NCBI RefSeq assembly: GCF_000243275.1
Contig: NZ_CM001437.1
Location: 3,780,866 to 3,844,865 of the forward strand
Origin: Myroides odoratus DSM 2801
Lineage (GTDB): Bacteria > Bacteroidota > Bacteroidia > Flavobacteriales > Flavobacteriaceae
Direction: 5' to 3'
Length of the DNA stretch: 64,000 nt
In this document: one piece after another, positions 8,778-17,294 of the stretch
How the letters are laid out: each line of letters opens with the position of its first letter
Numbering within the stretch: the stretch's first letter is position 1
Translations under genes and position numbers: made by a program
Notes under the pieces: generated by a model
Told to the model about the DNA's origin: nothing
Databases searched by the model: none
What the model saw: only the letters and a program-made list of their open reading frames with translations

Positions 8778-9380
8778 TTAAACATGATCTAATAAGTTAA
8801 CTCCTTGATCAATACGCAATTCAATCTCTTGTATTAGTTTGCTGTAGAACGTTTGTAAATCGGAATTTTTGGTGTTCTGTTTTAAATCCCATAGTACTTC
8901 TCGAATGCTAAATTGCAGTTTGATGGTTTCGTCCAAAAAATCGCGATCATAGCTGCTGAGATTTGGTGATTCCAATGTGTTGATTGTGAATCGAGTGTTG
9001 GTTCGAAATAAGATTTCATTTTGTTTTTCCTTGCTAATCAAATTTTCCATTTCCTTGAGGGCATGTTCATATTCTAGCAAGATTTGTTCAGCAAATTCCT
9101 GAATCTTTGGATGCTGACTTTGACTGATTGCAATTTTGGTGTAGTGTAACTGTGTAGCTAATAGATTGCTAAAACGTTGCTCTAAAACCTCTTGATCGGT
9201 GGTATCATAGTTCGTTTCATAAGAAAAAGGTTCTGTATGCACTGGTTTTGGATCGCTCTCGTCTTTATATAAATATTGTTCCGAATTAGATTTGTTTTTA
9301 CAAGAAGTAAGAAACAAAAAGACAAAAAACAAGAACGTAAAGAGGATAACAAATAGTTTGTAATTGAATGATACTCCCAT
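8778..9380 (-). CDS. DUF4142-like lipoprotein (diverged)
   Basis: A 200-residue lipoprotein (hydrophobic segment VILFTFLFFVFLFLTSC, Cys27) with the same helical layout as the downstream DUF4142 protein: LEQRFSNLLATQLHYTKIAI, then IQEFAEQILLEYEHALKEME, and a final LIQEIELRIDQGVNLLDHV. The similarity is weak enough that the domain call is tentative. It is the first gene of a two-gene operon with the DUF4142 gene at 8181, and lies just downstream of the DUF892 gene on the same strand. Confidence 0.7.
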   Translation of the reverse strand: MGVSFNYKLFVILFTFLFFVFLFLTSCKNKSNSEQYLYKDESDPKPVHTEPFSYETNYDTTDQEVLEQRFSNLLATQLHYTKIAISQSQHPKIQEFAEQILLEYEHALKEMENLISKEKQNEILFRTNTRFTINTLESPNLSSYDRDFLDETIKLQFSIREVLWDLKQNTKNSDLQTFYSKLIQEIELRIDQGVNLLDHV

Positions 9381-9512
9381 AGATATGTGTGTTTAAGTGA
9401 ATAAAAGTGGCTTACCAAGGATGTTGTTATTATGGTATGAGTAACTATGGAAATTACCTTGTGTAAGCCACTTGATTTTCAATTCTAGCAATTTTATTGA
9501 GCTGAAACTAAG

Positions 9513-10163
9513 TTATTTTTGCTTTGCTCCTTTATCTTTTGTAGCGCTTGCGCTGTTTCGTTTGGTACTGCTTGAAGAACTTCTTTGCTCTATTTCATCT
9601 TCACTGTCATTGTCCTCTTCATTTTCATCTTTCTGCGAACGTTCGTCTTTACTTGCTTCTAGGTTAATGTGACATTCTCCTATTTGTGTAAGTTCGAAAT
9701 CCGTTTCTTCTTCTTCTTCAAGGGTTTGTTCTAATAAGTCAGCTATTTCATAAGCATCAATGGCCAAGGCAAATTGAATTAATCCGCCGTAGGTAGCAAT
9801 CTCATAGTGCTCAATTTGTTGAGCAACTACGATGAGCCCTGCATCTCGTACCATACTGCCATCGGGAGTCACCTGGATTATTTTCTTTGTAATAGCTTCA
9901 AAGGTTTCCATGACACTACACGGTTTCTTTTCGGGTGTTATGTCTAGCTTTCTGAAGATTCGCTCTAGACGCATGATTTGTCTACGCGTGACAATTTCAT
10001 GGTCTTGAAGGGTGTCTTTCAACTCCTGTGTAGTAGCTGCTTTTATCAGGGTAGGCAAAGCTTCTATGATTGCATGTTCTGTGTTATAAATACCTTTTAA
10101 CAAGGTGATAAACAGTTTTTTGAATTCAGTGCTTGCCTGGGATGTATAATTCGAATTTTTCAT
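9513..10163 (-). CDS. DUF892 (YciE/YciF) ferritin-like stress protein
   Basis: A 216-residue protein. Residues about 12-165 form the ferritin-like DUF892 domain (FITLLKGIYNTEHAIIEALP, TLQDHEIVTRRQIMRLERIF, VAQQIEHYEIATYGGLIQFA), with the Glu/His pairs expected at the di-metal site (NTEH, QDHE, EHYE). Residues 168-216 are an added acidic then Ser/Lys-rich tail (DENEEDNDSEDEIEQRSSSS) that looks disordered. YciE/YciF relatives are linked to osmotic and general stress. It shares its strand with the KGG gene 68 bp upstream. Confidence 0.88.
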   Translation of the reverse strand: MKNSNYTSQASTEFKKLFITLLKGIYNTEHAIIEALPTLIKAATTQELKDTLQDHEIVTRRQIMRLERIFRKLDITPEKKPCSVMETFEAITKKIIQVTPDGSMVRDAGLIVVAQQIEHYEIATYGGLIQFALAIDAYEIADLLEQTLEEEEETDFELTQIGECHINLEASKDERSQKDENEEDNDSEDEIEQRSSSSSTKRNSASATKDKGAKQK

Positions 10164-10231
10164 ATTTTCTTTTTTTTATAAAAGAAGGAGCAAAGACTCC
10201 TTCTTTTAATTGATATTGGCCTAGCAGTCGA

Positions 10232-10858
10232 TTATCTTCTAGCATTGCTTGTTGAACGTCCGCCACCATGGGATGCACGACCACCCATTCTCGCTATTTC
10301 AGTTCTCTTCGCTTTGCTCATTGCTGCGAAACCTCGACGACCAGTACCTCTATTTGAACCACTAGATGAATTCGAGCGGTTTGTGTTTGAATTATACGAT
10401 CCTCTTCCTGTTGAAGATTGACCACTCTGAGAAGTAGAATTATACGATCTTCTTCCAGAACCTTGGCCCATGTGGTTAGATGAACCAGATGATCTTCTTC
10501 CAGAAGAAGAGCCATAGTTACTATTATTGTTGTAACTAGATGAATTTCCAGATCCTTGAGATCTACCTCGTCTTGATTTGGATACAAATCGTCCTTGTGC
10601 ATCACGAGGATGGTCTCCTTCGTCAAAGTTAGAGCGGTGATCATAACCATAGTCATCTTCTCCGTCATAATCAAAGTCTTCGTCGTCAAAGAAGTATTCC
10701 ATGTCTTCTTGATCCATTTCATCATCGTAACGCTCATCATCTGCTCCGTCGTCATATCCATGTTCGTAACCTAATTGGTAAATTTCTTCTGCCATGTGGT
10801 AGAGATGCGATTGTCTACTACTTTGAGACTGACTGTGTCTTGAATTTTGGTGATTCAT
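10232..10858 (-). CDS. KGG-motif stress protein with acidic and Gly/Ser-rich linker
   Basis: A 208-residue disordered protein. Residues 35-82 are strongly acidic (DDERYDDEMDQEDMEYFFDD), 84-100 hold DAQGRFVSKSRRG, 100-174 are Gly/Ser/Asn/Arg-rich, and 175-197 are a single KGG-type repeat, GFAAMSKAKRTEIARMGGRA, as in YciG/ConA-type stress proteins. The family role is unproven; conidiation and stress expression are reported for relatives. It heads the minus-strand stress group with DUF892 and the DUF4142 lipoproteins downstream. Confidence 0.8.
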   Translation of the reverse strand: MNHQNSRHSQSQSSRQSHLYHMAEEIYQLGYEHGYDDGADDERYDDEMDQEDMEYFFDDEDFDYDGEDDYGYDHRSNFDEGDHPRDAQGRFVSKSRRGRSQGSGNSSSYNNNSNYGSSSGRRSSGSSNHMGQGSGRRSYNSTSQSGQSSTGRGSYNSNTNRSNSSSGSNRGTGRRGFAAMSKAKRTEIARMGGRASHGGGRSTSNARR

Positions 10859-11440
10859 AATTTCTTTTTTAAAGGGTTAATATGAACTGTGATACTAGCT
10901 GTCATAAAAAATTTCACAGTTGCTAGTAAACGTTCAATTTCTATGCACAAAAAGAAATAATGTTATTTAAAGATAATTTTGCTATTGTGTTTATAGATAG
11001 TGTTAAAAAAATAAATTTCAACAGCTATTCTAGTCTCAATAAGGGATTGAATGCTAGTTGTATAATTTTTAATATAAAAAAGAATAATATTCATTTTTTA
11101 TTAAAAATGTAAGTATTAAAAACTAAAATAGATAATTATATTAGTTAGTTTATTTTTTTTATGTTAAACTGTTTTTTATAATCTTGGTAAGTTAATTTTA
11201 AGAATTCAATGTGTTGATTTGCAGTAAGTTGCTGTTTTTTATGATTTCCTTGTATTTTTACAAATGATGTTTTTCGAAAATGAGTAATATGTGTATATTG
11301 TACCCATATTGTGTATTTTATGTGTATTATATCCACGTATTTTGGTTTTTTTATTTGAATTTTATCTGCTTGTTTTTTATTTATTGTAATTAATAGCAAG
11401 GATATAATTGTGTTATTAGCAATATAATGCTCAAAGAAGA
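10859..11440. other. AT-rich intergenic region without a credible gene
   Basis: About 580 bp. A 114-codon minus-strand frame (11145-11489) runs out of the repeat at 11.45 kb, has odd composition and no family resemblance, so I do not call it. Otherwise I see only A/T tracts. Confidence 0.3.
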
Positions 11441-11600
11441 ATGAAGTAGGGGTGAGGTGGTGAGGTGATTTAAAATCCCGTAGTGGCAAATGGCAATTTG
11501 CTAAGTAACAGGATAATTCCCGATGAGATGATAAGGTGGTGTGATGTAAAATCCCGTAGTGGCAAATGGCAATTTGCCAAGTAACAGGATAATTTCCTAT
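11440..11600. repeat. GGTGAG segment with two tandem 56-bp hairpin units
   Basis: GGGGTGAGGTGGTGAGGTG is followed by two copies of a unit starting TAAAATCCCGTAGTGGCAAA (11471-11526 and from 11547, period 76). A third copy is at 4172-4227. Each unit has TGGCAAAT/ATTTGCCA arms able to form a hairpin. The array lies just 3' of the histidine kinase gene. Confidence 0.75.
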
Positions 11601-11609
11601 ATTGTAAAA

Positions 11610-13634
11610 TTAGCTGCTAGGAGATAAGGGAATCCAAAGGGTAATGGTTGTTCCTTTATTTAATTTGGAAGTAATTGTTATCGTTGCGTTTACTTGTTCT
11701 GCACGCTCGCGCATATTGGAAAGCCCCATACCTTTCGTATCCATTTTCTCGAAACCAATTCCATTATCTTGGATCGTAAGTTTTATTCTTTGTGCTTCTC
11801 TTGTAAAAGTGATATCACAATTAGCCGCTTTAGAATATTTATTGGTATTTTGAATCGCTTCGCGTAAGATATAGTATAAATTTACTTTCGTATTGGCTTC
11901 TAACAGTTCAAAGTTGATATCTGGATCATATGTAACCGTAAACTGTGTATTCCATGCATTCACCTGAAAAGAAACCAAATCCGTGACCAATTGTTCAAAC
12001 TGATTTTCATTAAACAAGGTATTGTCTAATAAAGCATGAGAGATATCTCGAGTATTGTTTTCTAATTTTTCTAACTCATCAATCAAGATAGTTTTGGCTT
12101 CCTCATTCGGAGTTTCTAGGAGTTGCATGTGAAAGCGAATACCAAAAATAGTATTGACCACCGCATCATGTAGATTCTTAGCGATTCGATTGCGCTCCGA
12201 TTTCTTAATATCCAAGGACATTAAATTGCGCTCAACAATTAGTTCGTTGATACTTTCATTTGCTTTTCGCTGTGCTTTAACGAGTAGAAGCTCTTTGTTT
12301 TTTATTTTCAATTGATAGCGAAAGATGGTAAAAATTAAGAGTAATAGTAAAACTGCTCCAAGAATGATGGTAATATAAATGCGATCCTTGAGTAAATCAT
12401 TTTCTTTCTCAATGGTTTCTGTTTCATAAGCGATACGCGCAAAGGTATTTCTGGTTTGATTTTCTTGTGAAGTAAGTGCTTGTCGCAGGCGAATTAGTTT
12501 TTTAACCTGTTCCTGCATGGGGTAGTTACTATGGGTTAATAAAAACTCCAAGGTTTGAACTTGTTGAGGCAGTACGTGATGTGTTGTCGCATTGTTGTAG
12601 GCTACTTCAGCCCAGTAAATTGCTTCTTTGCGGTTCTTTTCTAATAGGTAAAGATTAGCCAGATTCATGGCGGTATAATGCATGCGGAAAGCATTGCCTA
12701 GAATGGAATCATCACTGAAGCTTTTGCGTACTTCTTGAATATAATCGCTATTTTGGGTTAATCGATAATTACATTGTGCCAAGGTATTTCTCAAGAAAGA
12801 GACCAGCATAATAGGGGTGTCCTTTTCTAAATATTTTTGCCCTTCTAGTACATACGATCGGGCTTCCTCAAATTTATTTTGATTGTAACACGCTTCCGCT
12901 AAGTTTCCATAGGCATTGCCAATGGCCATTTTAGCTCGCTTGGTATCGAGTACTTTATATTTCGCAATATCAAGTAAAATTTGCTTCACGGCAATTTTAA
13001 AGTAGTTTTCAGCTTCTTTATTGTTGTTGCGTTCCATTAAGCATAGTCCCATCAGTTGATTCGCTTCAAAATTAACGGGATTATGAGGGTATGCATTGAG
13101 TAAAGAAAGCGCTTGAGAAACTTTGGACTCACTTTCCATATGCAGTCCCATTTCAAACAATAAACGAGCTTGATAGAATTTAGTTTCTCCTATTTTGACA
13201 GAATCGTGTAATTCTCTATAAACATTGGCTGTTTTGATATAGTAATAGAAGGTACTGTCCAACTGATAGCTGTCGTGATAGTACATTCCCATATTGTTAT
13301 AGGTGCTAGCTAAATGAGGCAAATCGTTTTTGCTCAAGGCATACGAGACACTTTTATTTGCCAGTTTTTGAAAGTTAACAGAATCTAACGTCCAACGAAG
13401 TAAACGCAAGGTGCTGTCAATAACGCTTCGGTTATAGGCATTATTGGATAAGCTTAACGCATGAGTGACGGAACTAGAGAGTTCTTTGGCGAGACTATCC
13501 TTATAGGTATTATCATATTGTACCGCATACAATTGATCAATATCTGTTGCTGTAGCAAACTGCTTCTTGGTACAATGCGTCAGGCTGAAAACAGCCACTA
13601 ACACAAGGAAGTATACAAGCACTTGGTCTCTCAT
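11610..13634 (-). CDS. TPR-containing HisKA_3 sensor histidine kinase (orphan)
   Basis: A 674-residue kinase. Residues 1-21 are a signal peptide, possibly a lipoprotein one (SLTHC, with an unusual His before the Cys). Residues about 55-385 are tetratricopeptide-like helical repeats, 419-439 a transmembrane helix, and 443-476 a coiled coil. The HisKA_3 box is ERNRIAKNLHDAVVNT with phospho-acceptor His489. The ATPase shows REAIQNTNKYSKA (N box), DNGIGF (623-628) and KGMGLSNM (634-641). The sensor is therefore outside the cytoplasm. No response regulator lies beside it; partners of this class are usually NarL/LuxR-type, so the partner must be elsewhere. Confidence 0.9.
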   Translation of the reverse strand: MRDQVLVYFLVLVAVFSLTHCTKKQFATATDIDQLYAVQYDNTYKDSLAKELSSSVTHALSLSNNAYNRSVIDSTLRLLRWTLDSVNFQKLANKSVSYALSKNDLPHLASTYNNMGMYYHDSYQLDSTFYYYIKTANVYRELHDSVKIGETKFYQARLLFEMGLHMESESKVSQALSLLNAYPHNPVNFEANQLMGLCLMERNNNKEAENYFKIAVKQILLDIAKYKVLDTKRAKMAIGNAYGNLAEACYNQNKFEEARSYVLEGQKYLEKDTPIMLVSFLRNTLAQCNYRLTQNSDYIQEVRKSFSDDSILGNAFRMHYTAMNLANLYLLEKNRKEAIYWAEVAYNNATTHHVLPQQVQTLEFLLTHSNYPMQEQVKKLIRLRQALTSQENQTRNTFARIAYETETIEKENDLLKDRIYITIILGAVLLLLLIFTIFRYQLKIKNKELLLVKAQRKANESINELIVERNLMSLDIKKSERNRIAKNLHDAVVNTIFGIRFHMQLLETPNEEAKTILIDELEKLENNTRDISHALLDNTLFNENQFEQLVTDLVSFQVNAWNTQFTVTYDPDINFELLEANTKVNLYYILREAIQNTNKYSKAANCDITFTREAQRIKLTIQDNGIGFEKMDTKGMGLSNMRERAEQVNATITITSKLNKGTTITLWIPLSPSS

Positions 13635-13804
13635 AGGGAATGAATAGAATACGTAAAGTTAAGAAAGTTTTTGGTATATCATCTGAATCATTTTAACAAA
13701 AAGGAGAGTTTGTCTGTTTTTGTAGCAACAGCATGGTTAAAAGCAAGCATGGTGCTAGGGGAATTAAAAAAGCGTGAAGTCATAGGAAAACCATGGAAAT
13801 AGTC

Positions 13805-13812
13805 TAATTTTG
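13805..13812 (+). promoter_or_regulatory. Bacteroidota minus-7 element for rlmF
   Basis: TAATTTTG matches the TAnnTTTG consensus and lies 18 bp before the rlmF start codon; no good minus-33 TTTG is seen at the usual spacing. Confidence 0.5.
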
Positions 13813-13829
13813 CACCAAAGATCGAGATA

Positions 13830-14738
13830 ATGAAAGACGCTAAAAAAGTACAAAAGAAATTACATGAACGCAATAAACACCAACATGGATATGATTTTAA
13901 TCAATTGAAATTGGTGGTTCCTGAATTAGAAGCTTTTATTATAAAGAATCCATCGGGAAGGGATACGATTGATTTTGCTCTTCCTGAAGCTGTTGTACTG
14001 CTCAATAAAGCAATCTTGATGCACGACTATAAGATAACGTTTTGGGAAATGCCTAAGACGAATCTTTGTCCACCAATCCCAGGACGTGCAGATTACATTC
14101 ACTATATCGCGGATTTAATGGCGGAAGATAACGGAGGGAAGGTTCCTACCGGTGGAGGAGTGAAGGTGTTGGATTTGGGTATTGGTGCCAATGTGATTTA
14201 TCCTATTATCGGTGTGGCGGAATATGGTTGGGAATTTGTCGGTTCTGAAGTCGATGTAGTATCAATTCAAACAGCAAGTCACATTGTGGATAATAATCCG
14301 CATTTAAAAAATAAAGTGACGATTCGCCAGCAAAAGAGCAAGCGAAATATCTTGAAAAATATCATCGGAGAAAAAGAATACTTCGATGTTGTTATTTGCA
14401 ATCCACCTTTCTTTTCATCTAGAGCAGAAGTATTAGCTAAAACAACCCAGAAGCTTAGAAATTTAGGTAAAGAGGTAATCGGAAAACCCGTACAGAATTT
14501 CAGCGGTCAGAATAATGAATTGTGGTGTGAAGGCGGAGAAAAAGCATTCATTACAAACTATATTTACGAGAGTAAACACTTCAAAAGACAAGCAGTTTGG
14601 TTTACTACTCTAGTTTCAAATAAAGACAACCTAAAACCACTACAGGCGTTATTGAAGCGATCTGAGGTGGCTGAAGTACGCGTTATCCACATGGAACAAG
14701 GCAATAAAATTAGCCGCATATTGGCGTGGAAATATTAA
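13830..14738 (+). CDS. rlmF: 23S rRNA (adenine(1618)-N6)-methyltransferase RlmF
   Basis: A 302-residue SAM-dependent methyltransferase that modifies A1618 of 23S rRNA. It starts with the family opening KLHERNKHQHGYDFNQL, has SAM motif I VLDLGIGANVIYPI (113-126), the acidic SAM-binding end VGSEVD, and the catalytic NPPFF (191-195) of N6-adenine methylases. The C-terminal WFTTLVSNKDNLKPL is also conserved in RlmF. Length fits the family. The start at 13830 is supported by the promoter element just upstream. It is a single-gene transcript running into the second composite repeat. Confidence 0.93.
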   Translation: MKDAKKVQKKLHERNKHQHGYDFNQLKLVVPELEAFIIKNPSGRDTIDFALPEAVVLLNKAILMHDYKITFWEMPKTNLCPPIPGRADYIHYIADLMAEDNGGKVPTGGGVKVLDLGIGANVIYPIIGVAEYGWEFVGSEVDVVSIQTASHIVDNNPHLKNKVTIRQQKSKRNILKNIIGEKEYFDVVICNPPFFSSRAEVLAKTTQKLRNLGKEVIGKPVQNFSGQNNELWCEGGEKAFITNYIYESKHFKRQAVWFTTLVSNKDNLKPLQALLKRSEVAEVRVIHMEQGNKISRILAWKY

Positions 14739-14744
14739 GAGGAG

Positions 14745-15204
14745 ATGAGAAGGTGAGATCGGTGAGACGATGAGAAGGTGAGGTTTGTGAGTTTGTAGGT
14801 TTATCGATTAAAGAGGATTTGCAAAAAAGTAAAAAAATAATACGCTAAGATAGAGGGTGAGACGATGAGAAGGTGAGGTGATGAGATCAGACTTTACACA
14901 TAATCCATAACCTTTAACCCATAACCATAATAATGAGACATTCTTCTTTAGTCGAAGAAACCTTCAAAAAAGCCTCTTTCAAAAAAGCAAAAAGACATAC
15001 GCTAATCAGTATTCGTCCAGTAACTCCGTTCTGTAATCACCCTGAGGAACGAAGGGTCGCATCCCGCGCTGACGCAATGCTGGACGGGTGCTGTATGGAG
15101 CGACTGATTAGAGTAACAAGCGTTGATTTTCACCCCAGTACCACCACACCAATCACACCAATCACACCACACCAATCACACCAATCACACCGCCTCATCA
15201 CCAC
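14745..15204. repeat. Composite intergenic element, copy 2
   Basis: The left flank (14745-14890) carries GGTGAGA/GATGAGAAGG units, the right flank (15130-15200) CACCAATCA units, and the core (15002-15127) is closed by CTAATCAGT/ACTGATTAG (15002-15010 with 15103-15111) and inner CGTCCAG/CTGGACG arms. The core is a diverged inverted copy of that at 4278-4398, with CTGAGGAACGAAGGGTCGCA the clearest match. The CACC side runs into the 3' end of the LysR gene. Frames across it (14933-15332) are repeat products. Confidence 0.72.
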
Positions 15205-16107
15205 TCATACGCTCCATTTCTCTTTCAGCAGTTCTTCCAATTGACCGATTTCTGCTGCATACATGGTTTTCTTTCTCGTGCCGAAGTACAAAGTATTTTC
15301 TAACGGTTGGATTCCTTCCCATACCAATTTAATCTTACCCGATTGGATACTATCCTGACAAAGGAAATCGGGTACAATAGCAAATCCGACACCATCACTT
15401 AAACAGCGAATAATAGAACTGATATTAGGAACGATGTAATTCGGACTAAAATCAGGGTGTTGTTTAAAATGGGCCAACCAGAAATTCTTTAAGTGCTCCA
15501 TATCTGCTGCAGTACTGTACCACAACTGTTGTTTAAGCAACTCGCTTACTGCTGTGATTTGTTGATTGGCTAAGTGTTGTTCAATTTCTGTCGTATCGGT
15601 TTGATTACCTGCAATAAGTACCAATCGCTCTTTAGAGAAAGCAGTGTACTCCAGGTTTTGTTGATTTCCTTTTTGTGGGGTAATAATTAAGTCCAGTAAT
15701 CCATGATCTAGATCCTGTTGCATTTGCGGATATTCGCCAAACTTAATAATTAAATTAAAGGGAAGTGTAGCAATATGTTCTTCCAGTGTATATTGAAAGG
15801 TTTCAAAACACATACCCACGCTAATTGTCGTGCGATCTGTCTGGGCGCGTTTGTGAAAATGTTGCTCTGCAACTTCTAATTTATTGAGCGATTCTAATAC
15901 AAAGTTATACAGTATTTTTCCTTTTTCTGTAGGAACCATTTTCCTAGCAGAACGATCAAAAAGTTTATATCCCGTATAAGCCTCTAGAGAGTTTAGATGT
16001 AAACTTACCCCGGGTTGGGAGATAAACAATTCTTGAGCCGCAGCAGATAGTGTGCCCGTTTCGTAAATCGCTTTAAAGGTTCTGATCCATTCTAGATTCC
16101 AACGCAT
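15205..16107 (-). CDS. LysR-family transcriptional regulator
   Basis: A 300-residue LysR regulator. Residues 1-65 are the winged helix-turn-helix (LEWIRTFKAIYETGTLSAAA, then SQPGVSLHLNSLEAYTGYKL) and residues 90-295 a substrate-binding-type effector domain. It is divergent from the mdaB-ygiN-aldo/keto reductase operon 285 bp away, which is the classic arrangement for a LysR activator and its target. The stop codon lies at the edge of the composite repeat. A decayed copy of its residues 38-75 occurs at 52.4 kb. The effector is unknown; quinones or electrophiles are an inference from the target genes. Confidence 0.9.
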   Translation of the reverse strand: MRWNLEWIRTFKAIYETGTLSAAAQELFISQPGVSLHLNSLEAYTGYKLFDRSARKMVPTEKGKILYNFVLESLNKLEVAEQHFHKRAQTDRTTISVGMCFETFQYTLEEHIATLPFNLIIKFGEYPQMQQDLDHGLLDLIITPQKGNQQNLEYTAFSKERLVLIAGNQTDTTEIEQHLANQQITAVSELLKQQLWYSTAADMEHLKNFWLAHFKQHPDFSPNYIVPNISSIIRCLSDGVGFAIVPDFLCQDSIQSGKIKLVWEGIQPLENTLYFGTRKKTMYAAEIGQLEELLKEKWSV

Positions 16108-16137
16108 AAGGTATAATATTTATAATACAAAAGTAAG

Positions 16138-16145
16138 ATTTAATT
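16138..16145 (-). promoter_or_regulatory. Minus-7 element for the LysR gene
   Basis: Read on the minus strand this is TACTTTTG (TAnnTTTG), with TTG 15 nt upstream at 16161-16163. It lies about 30 bp before the LysR start. Confidence 0.45.
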
Positions 16146-16301
16146 CATTACAATAGTACATTGAGGCTGTTGCAAATTGAGGATAGTCTTGTTAAAGAGG
16201 GAAGTTATACCCTTGAGCGATTGTTGGCTGAAAAAGTAAAAATGCTTTATTTTATTGAGATGAACGCGTGTTGGGCAGCATAGAATCGATTGTTAACTAT
16301 T

Positions 16302-16339
16302 ATAATTCTAATAGTTTGTTATCATATAAGTTATTTTTG
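16302..16339 (+). promoter_or_regulatory. mdaB operon promoter with possible LysR box
   Basis: TATTTTTG at 16332-16339 fits the minus-7 consensus. Just upstream, ATAA (16302-16305) and TTAT (16319-16322) form a dyad of LysR-box size overlapping where the minus-33 should be. The operator call is inference. Confidence 0.4.
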
Positions 16340-16391
16340 TAATACATATAAATGATAGAACTTTGCCTTATCAATAATTAAAATAATACCT

Positions 16392-17006
16392 ATGAAAAAG
16401 ATATTTATTATTAATGGAGGGCAGACGTTTGCACATTCTGGAGGTTTATTCAATAATACTGTAACCAATTGGACAGCAGATACGCTTCGTGAATTAGGGC
16501 ATGAAGTACGCATCACCAATATAAATAATCCTTATACGCCAGCAGAAGAAGCTGAAAATTACAAATGGGCGGATGTCATTATTTACCATACACCTATCTG
16601 GTGGTTCCAAGTACCGAATGGACTAAAAAAGTACATTGATGAAGTATTTACGGCAGGACATAACAACGGCATTTACGCCAATGATGGAAGAAGTAGAAAG
16701 AATCCAGACATCAACTATGGTACTGGGGGATTAATGCAGGGAAAACACTATATGGTGACGAGTTCATGGAATGCGCCTCAAACAGCCTTTACATTAGCAG
16801 GGGAGTTTTTTGATGAACATTCGGAAGACGAGGGTGTTTTGTTTGGCTTCCACAAAATGAATCAATTTATTGGTTTAACCAAGTTGGAAGGATTTCACTT
16901 TCACGATTTAGAAAAAAATTGCACAGCAGCGAGATTACAAGCGTATCATCAAGACTATGTTGCACACCTAAAAAAACAATTCACTAACTTTATAGGAGTA
17001 TCATGA
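16392..17006 (+). CDS. mdaB: NADPH:quinone oxidoreductase MdaB-like
   Basis: A 204-residue flavodoxin-fold quinone reductase that would reduce quinones by two electrons using NAD(P)H and FAD. Signatures are the start KKIFIINGGQTFAHSGG, IIYHTPIWWFQVPNGLKKYI for the flavin-binding loop, and MVTSSWNAPQTAF. MdaB (modulator of drug activity B) is the best match by pattern. It is followed, with a 4-bp overlap, by a YgiN-type monooxygenase gene, the same pairing as E. coli mdaB-ygiN, which is thought to cycle quinone and quinol. Confidence 0.87.
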   Translation: MKKIFIINGGQTFAHSGGLFNNTVTNWTADTLRELGHEVRITNINNPYTPAEEAENYKWADVIIYHTPIWWFQVPNGLKKYIDEVFTAGHNNGIYANDGRSRKNPDINYGTGGLMQGKHYMVTSSWNAPQTAFTLAGEFFDEHSEDEGVLFGFHKMNQFIGLTKLEGFHFHDLEKNCTAARLQAYHQDYVAHLKKQFTNFIGVS

Positions 17007-17290
17007 ACATTAGTATAACTGCTATTATTAAAGCCAAACCTGAATATGGAGCAGAAGTTTTGGCTGTATTGCTTCAGATGGTTGAGCAAAGCCGTCAAGA
17101 AGCGGCTTGTTTGCAATACGATTTACATCAAGACCAATCCGATGCGTGTACGTTTGTATTTTATGAAATTTGGCGCGATCAACAAGGATTAGACCAGCAC
17201 AATCAACAGGCTTACATCCAAGAATTTGGTGCCTTAGTAGAGACTCAATTACAAGAACAACCACAATTATTTATCACAAAAAAAATATAA
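17003..17290 (+). CDS. YgiN-like quinol monooxygenase (ABM domain)
   Basis: A 95-residue antibiotic-biosynthesis-monooxygenase (ABM) domain protein, a small dimeric ferredoxin-like barrel. The pattern ITAIIKAKPEYGAEVLAVLL, CLQYDLHQDQ and FVFYEIWRDQQGLDQHNQQA is typical of putative quinol monooxygenases. It overlaps the mdaB stop by four bases (ATGA), implying translational coupling and a shared quinone pathway, and is followed 4 bp later by the aldo/keto reductase gene. Confidence 0.87.
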   Translation: MNISITAIIKAKPEYGAEVLAVLLQMVEQSRQEAACLQYDLHQDQSDACTFVFYEIWRDQQGLDQHNQQAYIQEFGALVETQLQEQPQLFITKKI

Positions 17291-17294
17291 TATC

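Noticed and set aside
11145..11489. 114-codon minus-strand frame
   Set aside because: Its start lies in the repeat array, composition is Lys/Ile/His-biased noise and no motif is seen.
14933..15332. Plus-strand frames with TPITPHQSHQSH-like sequence
   Set aside because: Repeat-derived, overlapping the LysR 3' end on the other strand.
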